DNA of 5,041 nt from an uncultured Anaerotignum sp. GTDB lineage: Bacteria; Bacillota; Clostridia; Lachnospirales; Anaerotignaceae. The notes below the pieces were generated by a model. That model was not told the origin of the DNA. It made no database searches and was given only the letters and a program-made list of their open reading frames with translations. This document shows, one piece after another, positions 1 through 3,626 of the stretch (positions within the stretch are counted from its first letter, which is position 1; each line of letters starts with the position of its first letter). Location: positions 1 through 5,041 of the forward strand of contig NZ_CAKQVD010000090.1 in assembly GCF_934277605.1 (NCBI RefSeq), written 5' to 3'. Made by a program: the position numbers and the translations under genes.

Positions 1-305
1 TTCGCAATCGCACCGCACTTAGCAAAGAACGCTGCATCGGCATACTCCTGCCCCTTCACATTCTTACAGATGTCCCATGCCATGCGCCCTGTATGGCGGC
101 TATTTCGTGTCCATGTGACAACCTTCCCTGCCCTTGTTCTGCCCTGTGCGTATAGGTAATCCTGTCGCACTTGTGAACGGTATGTTTCCGTAATCAGAAC
201 GGGCAGCCCTTCCTTTTCGCACTCACGCAGAAATGCCCTGCAAGCCCTCTGTGCCACAGGGGACAGTGCGCTGATATCTCTGCAAACCTTTGTTTCATTC
301 GTCAT
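1..305 (-). CDS. M15-family peptidoglycan peptidase, probable phage endolysin (partial, C-terminus beyond left edge)
   Basis: Only the first 101 codons are in the window. Reading from ATG at 305, the product contains ITETYRSQ (38-45), LYAQGRT (51-57) and SRHTGRMAWDI (69-79). This fits the SxHxxGxAxD pattern of M15 L-Ala-D-Glu / D-Ala-D-Ala type peptidases, with H71 and D78 as the expected zinc ligands. The third ligand, usually a His near the C-terminus, would lie outside the window. Family knowledge: such enzymes cut peptide links in peptidoglycan and serve as endolysins in Firmicutes phages. The start is supported by GAAGGGA about six bases upstream. No signal peptide is visible, so release would depend on a holin; candidate holins lie on the same strand at 2801-3610 but are separated from this gene by a regulatory cassette. 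A cell-wall-binding domain, if present, is beyond the edge. Confidence 0.85.
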   Translation of the reverse strand, partial: MTNETKVCRDISALSPVAQRACRAFLRECEKEGLPVLITETYRSQVRQDYLYAQGRTRAGKVVTWTRNSRHTGRMAWDICKNVKGQEYADAAFFAKCGAIA

Positions 306-326
306 AGTATCCCTTCTTTCTCATAT

Positions 327-352
327 AAAAAGCGCCCGATTTCTCGAACGCT
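327..352 (-). terminator. Intrinsic terminator after the antirepressor gene
   Basis: In the minus-strand RNA a 9-bp stem (AGCGUUCGA with UCGGGCGCU) closes a GAAA tetraloop and runs into a U tract. Two of the pairs are U-G wobbles, which would become A-C mismatches in plus-strand RNA, so the hairpin is built for minus-strand transcription. It lies 8 bases past the antirepressor stop codon and only about 20 bases before the endolysin start. It therefore either insulates the endolysin or must be read through to express it. Confidence 0.85.
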
Positions 353-360
353 CTTTCTGC

Positions 361-1119
361 TTATGCACTTGCCTTTAAAAACAGGTTGATAAAATAAATC
401 TGTCCCTTCCCTGTTACCTTTGGCGTTTTGTTTAGACTGGTATGTCCGTCACCATGGGAAATGGTCGTTTCCTTGATTTTAAACAGCCCCATTTCCATGC
501 TCCGCTGTGTCGGCATATTATAGTCAGTACCTTTTCGGCTGATGAGATATCCATTTTCACGCATCCACGCAAACAGCCTGTTCTGCCCCATATCCACGCC
601 GTTCTGTTTCAGCAGCTTTGCCAACTCGCCTACCAGAATGGAAGTCTTTGCCACAGAAACGGAATTTGCAAATGCCACAAGCGGCTTATCCTGCTCAACC
701 TTCGATTCTAAAGCTACTCTTTTCTCCTGTTCCGCTTTCAACTCCGTTGCCAACTTGATAATGGTATCGGGGTTCAGAATTGCCTGCTCCAGTGTTTCGG
801 GGGTCATATACGCCCCATGCTTGCGGATGGAGGGAATAATCTCATCCGCTACCAAGGCTTGAAACCTTTCCGCCGTTTCGTTTTTGGCTTTCATAGCCAG
901 ACGGTAGAAGATGTTTTCGGGAATGAAATCATCGTCCCCACAAGTGGGGATGCCTAATTCTTCGAGATATTTTCTTACCCTCTCCCATCTGACGACCTCG
1001 TTTCCACTCTTGGCAATTTGCGTAAACCCAAGCCCTCTTGCCACCGCTTCCAGTTTCAAATACGCCGTTCCGTTTTCTTCGTAGCAGTCTACACCGCCGA
1101 TGTTCATAATCTCATTCAT
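361..1119 (-). CDS. Phage antirepressor, BRO-N plus KilA-C (ANT) type
   Basis: A 252-residue protein. The N-terminal part (about 1-102) looks like a BRO-N domain, ending in the typical stretch FIPENIFYRLAMKAKN (65-80) followed by RFQALVADEIIPSIRKHGAY (85-104). A charged, probably coiled-coil linker follows (about 105-145). The C-terminal part (about 147-248), containing LVGELAKLLKQNG, LFAWMRENGYLI and PTQRSMEMGLF, matches the KilA-C/ANT DNA-binding module of phage antirepressors. Family role: antagonising a prophage repressor or acting as a late regulator. The start is clear: AAAGGAGG lies 8 bases before ATG, and the preceding gene's stop directly abuts it, so the two are probably translated in series. 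It is the last gene of the minus-strand operon starting at promoter 1884-1912. The target is not shown by sequence; the divergent HTH proteins are the obvious candidates. Confidence 0.88.
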   Translation of the reverse strand: MNEIMNIGGVDCYEENGTAYLKLEAVARGLGFTQIAKSGNEVVRWERVRKYLEELGIPTCGDDDFIPENIFYRLAMKAKNETAERFQALVADEIIPSIRKHGAYMTPETLEQAILNPDTIIKLATELKAEQEKRVALESKVEQDKPLVAFANSVSVAKTSILVGELAKLLKQNGVDMGQNRLFAWMRENGYLISRKGTDYNMPTQRSMEMGLFKIKETTISHGDGHTSLNKTPKVTGKGQIYFINLFLKASA

Positions 1120-1572
1120 TTATACTGCCTCCTTTAATTTCTGAAACTCTATATCTTTCATATCCACCTTTACCATTACCTGCATAAGCACGAAAAAATC
1201 ATCTTCCTTTTTCATTCGTTCCTTCAAATCATCCGCCAATCGGGATATCATACTTTCTCTTTCCATGCGCTGATTAAATTCATAATGGCGATAATATGCA
1301 ACCGATTTTCCTTTTCTCACCGTCAATTCATGAGAAAACAAATAGTCAAACCCACATCCAAACAGCCCCATCAAGCCATTTCCTTCTTCGTACATGATAG
1401 GTTCATTTCCAAAAACCTTTGCCCGAATAAGAAAATTGTCCTCTCTGCATCTGCCATGCCCCATATGTTCAGACAGTGTGCAAATGCTATATCCCGATTC
1501 AATGATTTCCGCAACCAAATTCGGATATCTGAATCCATTTAGTTCTTCTATGCTTAAATTCTGATATGTCAT
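1120..1572 (-). CDS. Hypothetical phage protein with a possible degenerate XRE-like HTH
   Basis: A 150-residue protein I do not recognise as a named family. The stretch from YPNLVAEIIESGYS (16-29) to FGCGFDYLFSHEL (71-83) follows the spacing of small Cro/C1-type HTH proteins, which read roughly NL-AE-I...G-S...LA...LG...FG...DYLFS. The residues of the recognition region (HMGHGRCREDNF, 36-47) do not fit a good HTH, so the fold may be retained without DNA binding. The C-terminal half (about 95-125) is strongly charged and predicted helical by eye. No signal peptide or membrane segment is visible. The start is set by GGGGAGG, which directly follows the stop of the upstream 30-residue gene, with 15 bases between stop and ATG. 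Its stop abuts the antirepressor start, so it is a middle gene of that operon and may be a partner of the antirepressor. That role is inference. Confidence 0.75.
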   Translation of the reverse strand: MTYQNLSIEELNGFRYPNLVAEIIESGYSICTLSEHMGHGRCREDNFLIRAKVFGNEPIMYEEGNGLMGLFGCGFDYLFSHELTVRKGKSVAYYRHYEFNQRMERESMISRLADDLKERMKKEDDFFVLMQVMVKVDMKDIEFQKLKEAV

Positions 1573-1587
1573 TGTAAAAACCTCCCC

Positions 1588-1680
1588 TTAAACCATCTTG
1601 CTTACCAAAGTTACCAGTGCCAAAACCAAGCCTATCAAAAAGATAGAATGTACCATTAGCTTAAAAATATCTTTTTTCAT
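1588..1680 (-). CDS. Small hydrophobic membrane peptide (30 aa)
   Basis: From ATG at 1680 the reading frame gives a 30-residue peptide. It has a basic/charged start (MKKDIFK), one hydrophobic span (about 8-26, with SIFLIGLVLALVTLV) and a short basic end (SKMV). This is the shape of single-span small membrane proteins, including type I toxins, short phage membrane effectors and regulatory peptides. No family assignment is possible at this length. The ribosome site is weak (only CGGTG near the start), so expression may depend on readthrough from the 37-residue gene upstream or on the hairpin at 1716-1748. The next gene's Shine-Dalgarno begins at the base after this stop codon, which supports a real coding unit. 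It could instead be non-coding spacer. Confidence 0.55.
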   Translation of the reverse strand: MKKDIFKLMVHSIFLIGLVLALVTLVSKMV

Positions 1681-1681
1681 A

Positions 1682-1710
1682 TTGCACCGTTGGAGTTTTT
1701 CATGTATTAT
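1682..1710 (+). promoter_or_regulatory. Possible antisense promoter opposite the small-peptide operon
   Basis: TTGCAC (1682-1687), a 17-base spacer and TATTAT (1705-1710) make a reasonable sigma-A promoter on the plus strand. It points into the region antisense to the 37-residue gene. Five of six bases match the consensus at -10 and four of six at -35. In an AT-rich region such a match can occur by chance. Confidence 0.4.
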
Positions 1711-1715
1711 TACTG

Positions 1716-1748
1716 ATAGAAGGTTGGGGCTTTCGCCCCTCCCTCTAT
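1716..1748 (-). other. Intercistronic stem-loop covering the stop codon of the 37-aa gene
   Basis: In minus-strand RNA an 8-bp outer stem (one G-U pair) and a 5-bp GGGGC/GCCCC inner stem, separated by a small internal loop, close a GAAA tetraloop. The TAG stop of the 37-residue gene lies inside the outer stem. No U tract follows, so it is not a normal terminator; RNA stability, processing or translational control of the following small gene are likelier. The wobble pair favours the minus-strand RNA. Confidence 0.7.
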
Positions 1749-1849
1749 GTAATGATTTTGATTAGGATTAAAACCCATCCGACTAATGAGATTATCCTAA
1801 TCATGAGCTTTTCAAGTTGTTCCACCAGCTTGATTAGCTCTTTTATTTT
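1717..1849 (+). ncRNA. Candidate antisense RNA to the 37-aa membrane peptide gene
   Basis: If the plus-strand promoter at 1682-1710 is active, transcription would begin near 1717 and could end at the hairpin/T-rich site 1805-1849, giving an RNA of about 130 bases. It would be complementary to nearly all of the 37-residue coding sequence, stopping just before its start codon and Shine-Dalgarno. Long antisense complementarity to a tiny membrane-peptide mRNA is the arrangement of type I toxin-antitoxin pairs. Both ends are predicted by eye only. Confidence 0.35.
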
Positions 1850-1858
1850 GTCCTCCAA
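1745..1858 (-). CDS. Small amphipathic/membrane peptide (37 aa), first gene of the antirepressor operon
   Basis: A TTG start at 1858 gives a 37-residue peptide with a charged amphipathic N-terminal half (MEDKIKELIKLVEQLEKL) and a hydrophobic C-terminal half (about 19-37, with RIISLVGWVLILIKIIT). The start is well supported by AAAGGAGGTGA ending 4 bases before TTG. A good promoter lies just upstream (1884-1912), which predicts a leader of only about 20 bases. The gene heads the operon 37-aa, 30-aa, 150-aa, antirepressor. I know no family for it. Its size and layout resemble small membrane-active peptides (type I toxin, holin-like or membrane-anchoring regulatory peptide). Its coding sequence also carries a 10-base inverted repeat (1759-1768 with 1794-1803), and its opposite strand carries a possible promoter and terminator. 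Confidence 0.75.
   Translation of the reverse strand: MEDKIKELIKLVEQLEKLMIRIISLVGWVLILIKIIT
1805..1849 (+). terminator. Possible terminator of the candidate antisense RNA
   Basis: On the plus strand, GAGCT and TCAAG pair with CTTGA and AGCTC (two 5-bp stems separated by a 2x2 T/T internal loop, 12-base loop), followed by TTTTATTTT. The stem is moderate and overlaps the coding sequence of the 37-residue gene, so it may be a by-product of its repeated Leu/Lys/Glu codons. Confidence 0.35.
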
Positions 1859-1883
1859 CGTGTCACCTCCTTTCTATGTCTAT

Positions 1884-1912
1884 ATAATACACTAATTCGT
1901 TTATAACGTCAA
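1884..1912 (-). promoter_or_regulatory. Sigma-A promoter of the small-peptide/antirepressor operon
   Basis: On the minus strand TTGACG (1912-1907), a 17-base spacer and TATTAT (1889-1884) form a strong promoter. Initiation near 1877 would put the Shine-Dalgarno of the 37-residue gene almost at the 5' end of the transcript. A perfect inverted repeat, CGTT-TAT-AACG on the plus strand (1898-1908), sits between the two boxes and overlaps the -35 edge, a suitable place for a repressor to bind. Confidence 0.85.
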
Positions 1913-1920
1913 CACTATTT

Positions 1921-1980
1921 TTATTATTTTATAAAATATTCTTTTATTTTATATTCATTATATTGATTTTATAAATTTTT
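1921..1980. repeat. Three copies of ATTTTATA at exact 20-base spacing, possible operators
   Basis: ATTTTATA begins at 1926, 1946 and 1966. The first copy is part of a 14-base palindrome (1925-1938). The third lies across the -35/-10 region of the plus-strand HTH promoter. A 20-base period puts all copies on nearly the same face of the helix, as expected of cooperative operator sites. The sequence is very AT-rich, so chance remains possible. Confidence 0.45.
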
Positions 1981-1991
1981 TGATATATAAT
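1963..1991 (+). promoter_or_regulatory. Sigma-A promoter of the HTH gene pair
   Basis: TTGATT (1963-1968), a 17-base spacer and a perfect TATAAT (1986-1991). AAAAGGAGGTGATT follows at 1997-2010, ahead of ATG 2015, so the leader is short. It is divergent from the promoter at 1884-1912, with about 50 bases between the two -35 boxes. Confidence 0.88.
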
Positions 1992-2014
1992 AATTGAAAA
2001 GGAGGTGATTAAAT

Positions 2015-2230
2015 ATGGCACTTAGCGAAAAAATCAGAATCATTTTAGTAAAAAGAGGGAACCTATCCGAAGCTGAATTAGCTAGACGGATGAATATAAG
2101 CCCTCAAAATCTTCATAACAAAATGAAACGAGATAATTTTACCGAAAACGACTTATACGAAATCGCAAAAGCACTTGATTGCACCTATAATGCAACTTTT
2201 ACTTTTAATGACACAGGTGAGGTGATTTGA
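2015..2230 (+). CDS. Small XRE-family helix-turn-helix regulator
   Basis: A 71-residue single-domain HTH protein. After MALSEKIRIILVKRGN come ELARRMNIS (21-29) and QNLHNKMKRDNF (31-42), giving a canonical helix-turn-recognition-helix at about 19-41. It ends in IAKALDCTYNATFTFNDTG. This is the short Cro-like group frequent on Clostridia mobile elements, probably a dimeric DNA-binding repressor. The start is certain: AAAAGGAGGTGATT with 9 bases from GGAGG to ATG, and a perfect -10 upstream. Its TGA stop overlaps the ATG of the next gene (TGATG), and its last codons (GGT GAG GTG ATT) also serve as the next gene's ribosome site. The likely target is its own divergent control region, which carries phased repeats and an inverted repeat. 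The C-terminal domain of the next gene is a close paralogue. Confidence 0.92.
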   Translation: MALSEKIRIILVKRGNLSEAELARRMNISPQNLHNKMKRDNFTENDLYEIAKALDCTYNATFTFNDTGEVI

Positions 2231-2544
2231 TGAAACACAATCTTAGTAAAACTCGCCTGTATTCTATTTACTCAGGCATAAAACAGCGCTGCTACAACCC
2301 AAATAACCAACATTATAAATGGTATGGAGAGAAGGGTATTACTCTCTGCAATGAATGGTCAAACGAAAATGGGTTGCAAAACTTCATAGAATGGTCATTA
2401 AATAACGGCTATGAAGAAAATCTCTCTATTGACCGTATAAACCCTGATAAAAACTATTCGCCCGATAACTGCAGATGGGTTACTCCATCCGTTAATTCCA
2501 TGTTCGCCCATTCAAGAATATCTTCCAAAGGAAGTGATTTTATG
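2219..2544 (+). repeat. Imperfect 14-base direct repeats flanking the HNH-like segment
   Basis: GAGGTGATTTGATG at 2219-2232 and GAAGTGATTTTATG at 2531-2544 match at 12 of 14 bases and are 312 bases (104 codons) apart. A third relative, GAAGTGATTTAATC, ends the second HTH (2749-2762). Each copy combines a Shine-Dalgarno with ATG or a stop. The pair brackets exactly the HNH-like domain, as expected if that domain had been inserted between two tandem HTH genes or if one junction had been copied. Confidence 0.65.
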
Positions 2545-2760
2545 CCAATCTCTATGGGAGAAAAGATAAAGATTGTCTTAAAGCGTCGCAATATTACTAC
2601 TACAGAACTTGCAGAAAAAATCGGAACTTCTCGCCAAAATTTAACTAATAAATTCAAACGAGATAATTTTTCCGAAAAAGAAATTCTGCAAATCGCTCAG
2701 GCTTTGGATTGCACTTTTGAAGGTACTCTTATCCTAAATGATTCTGGGGAAGTGATTTAA
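2230..2760 (+). CDS. HNH-like (His-Me finger) domain fused to an XRE-type HTH
   Basis: A 176-residue two-domain protein. Residues 1 to about 98 contain KQRCYNPNNQHYKWYG (18-33), ITLCNEW (37-43) and SIDRINPDKNYSPDNCRW (66-83) followed by TPSVNS. This is the pattern of HNH/AP2-associated phage endonuclease-like proteins (usual form near 'DH/DR-N-YSP-NCRW-T..N'). The usual catalytic His after Asp is Arg here (D68-R69), so cleavage activity is doubtful. Residues 109-176 are an HTH (core about 124-145, LAEKIGTSRQNLTNKFKRDNF) about half identical to the preceding 71-residue regulator, with the same GEVI ending. ATG 2230 overlaps the previous stop (TGATG) and is preferred over the TTG one codon earlier. 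Methionine 105 has its own Shine-Dalgarno, so a separate HTH-only product is possible. AT-rich like its neighbour; a terminator follows. Confidence 0.85.
   Translation: MKHNLSKTRLYSIYSGIKQRCYNPNNQHYKWYGEKGITLCNEWSNENGLQNFIEWSLNNGYEENLSIDRINPDKNYSPDNCRWVTPSVNSMFAHSRISSKGSDFMPISMGEKIKIVLKRRNITTTELAEKIGTSRQNLTNKFKRDNFSEKEILQIAQALDCTFEGTLILNDSGEVI
2527..2544 (+). promoter_or_regulatory. Internal ribosome site and ATG inside the HNH-HTH gene
   Basis: AAAGGAAGTGATTTTATG closely resembles the site in front of the first HTH gene (AAAAGGAGGTGATT, then ATG). It would start a 72-residue HTH-only protein at ATG 2542, in frame with the fused gene. In the long protein these bases encode the linker KGSDF, so the linker looks like a former intergenic region. 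Confidence 0.55.
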
Positions 2761-2775
2761 TCAAATCATATCTTT

Positions 2776-2801
2776 AAGACCGCCCCTCGCGGTCTTTTTT
2801 T
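2776..2801 (+). terminator. Intrinsic terminator of the HTH operon
   Basis: AAGACCGC and GCGGTCTT form a perfect 8-bp stem with a 5-base loop, and a run of seven T starts within the stem end. It lies 15 bases after the HTH-HNH stop. The T run reaches the last base of the convergent holin gene's stop codon. In the minus-strand direction only UUAAAG follows the stem, so it should be a poor terminator for late transcription coming from the right. Confidence 0.92.
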
Positions 2802-3013
2802 CATTCCCCATCCTCTGCACCCTCCTTCCCCTTCTGATACTGCGTCCCGAAGTAGAACGCCACCACCACAGAGAAAATTGTCAAAAACTGTTCTCCGCTG
2901 ATACGCCCCACCACAGCCAGATAAGAAAAAACCACCGTAAGCATAATCGTTACGATGGATTTCACTGTAAGCAAATTTTGAACTGTGATTTTTGCCGCTT
3001 CATTCATTTTCAT
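2801..3013 (-). CDS. Putative phage holin, small two-span membrane protein
   Basis: A 70-residue protein. After a short N-terminus (MKMNEAAKITVQNLLTVKS) it has two hydrophobic spans (about 18-36 and 40-57), then a charged tail (QKGKEGAEDGE). The shape (N-terminal Val/Leu-rich span, ISGEQFLTIF, AFYFGTQYQKG) is one I recall from small membrane proteins just before endolysins in Clostridia prophages; class II holins look the same. Inferred role: forming or regulating holes in the cytoplasmic membrane for the M15 endolysin. The start at 3013 overlaps the previous gene by 14 bases and has GGAGG about 12 bases upstream; Met at 3007 is an alternative. The gene is the last of a four-gene minus-strand cluster and converges on the HTH operon terminator. 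Confidence 0.7.
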   Translation of the reverse strand: MKMNEAAKITVQNLLTVKSIVTIMLTVVFSYLAVVGRISGEQFLTIFSVVVAFYFGTQYQKGKEGAEDGE

Positions 3014-3323
3014 TTTCTCTCAATTCCTCCTTGCACTCCCATTCCGCTTGCTTTACGCTCATTCTTCGTTTCCTGCGTTCCTCCGCTCTGCGTTCTGCCT
3101 GCTCTACGCCTTTATCGTACAGCTTCATCAGTCCGCAAATGCCCAATTCCGTACCGAACAGCAACAGTGCAGACGATACGATGGATGAAATGTCAACGCA
3201 GAAACACGCTAAAATAATACCCACAATGACAACGCACACACAAAACGATAGGGATAAAACCACTATCGTTGTCATGGTATCGTTATTGATTTTAAAACGA
3301 ATTCGCCTGCGTTTTTTCATCAT
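3000..3323 (-). CDS. Two-span membrane protein of the lysis module, function unknown
   Basis: A 107-residue protein with a basic N-terminus (MMKKRRRIRFK), a long hydrophobic span rich in Val/Ile/Cys (about 17-42), a second span (about 46-67) and a highly charged, probably helical cytoplasmic tail (about 70-107, rich in Glu/Arg). This predicts N-in, C-in topology. I do not recognise a named family. Position between an XhlA-like protein and a putative holin suggests a holin, antiholin or regulator of lysis. The start ATG overlaps the stop of the XhlA-like gene (ATGA), there is little Shine-Dalgarno signal, and translational coupling is likely. A second ATG follows directly. Its own stop overlaps the next gene by 14 bases. 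Confidence 0.7.
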   Translation of the reverse strand: MMKKRRRIRFKINNDTMTTIVVLSLSFCVCVVIVGIILACFCVDISSIVSSALLLFGTELGICGLMKLYDKGVEQAERRAEERRKRRMSVKQAEWECKEELRENENE

Positions 3324-3610
3324 AAACCGCCGCCATTCAGCAGAAACCCGATTGCCGCACCGACAACCACCGCAATCCCTTTGTCAATCAGCCCATCCCA
3401 TCGCTTTGCCGGCTTGGAAACCAGCTGCTTCACATCGTCCTTGATTTCCCCGACATCTGTTTTGATATGCTCCTGCTCGTTTTGCAGAACCGAAAACGCC
3501 TTCGTCAATCCGTCAAGGTTGTCCTGCCGCTTCTCCATGCGGTCAATGCGCTTGTGTGCGCTTTTCGTGCTGTCCAGTGTCTCCTGCACCATCTTTTCAA
3601 TATTTTCCAT
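3320..3610 (-). CDS. XhlA-like membrane-anchored coiled-coil protein (lysis module)
   Basis: A 96-residue protein. Residues about 1-66 are a charged heptad-like coiled coil (RIDRMEKRQDNLDGL, LQNEQEHIK, VGEIKDDVKQL). KPAKRWDGL (67-75) then leads into a single C-terminal span (about 77-92, GIAVVVGAAIGFLL). This architecture, including the basic KRW just before the span, is that of hemolysin XhlA proteins of Firmicutes prophages, which act with a small holin in lysis. The start at ATG 3610 is chosen because AAAGGGGA lies 7 bases upstream; the frame is open further upstream into the tail gene but that extension would overlap it. The tail gene's stop is 16 bases before the start and the next gene overlaps by ATGA, so this is one operon. 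Confidence 0.75.
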   Translation of the reverse strand: MENIEKMVQETLDSTKSAHKRIDRMEKRQDNLDGLTKAFSVLQNEQEHIKTDVGEIKDDVKQLVSKPAKRWDGLIDKGIAVVVGAAIGFLLNGGGL

Positions 3611-3626
3611 GCTGTCATCCCCTTTC

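Noticed and set aside
442..862. Plus-strand open frames opposite the antirepressor
   Set aside because: No promoter or ribosome site, and the minus strand encodes a clear BRO-N/KilA-C protein here.
1677..1703. Eight-codon minus-strand frame overlapping the start of the 30-residue gene
   Set aside because: No Shine-Dalgarno in front; a leader peptide cannot be supported, although the ATGA overlap is tidy.
2776..2801. Use of the HTH-operon terminator for the holin operon as well
   Set aside because: In the minus direction the stem is followed by UUAAAG rather than a U run, so termination of late transcripts there is not convincing.
2985..3444. Plus-strand frames rich in Ser/Phe/Arg opposite the lysis genes
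   Set aside because: They are complements of membrane-protein codons, without start signals; the minus-strand genes overlap in operon fashion.
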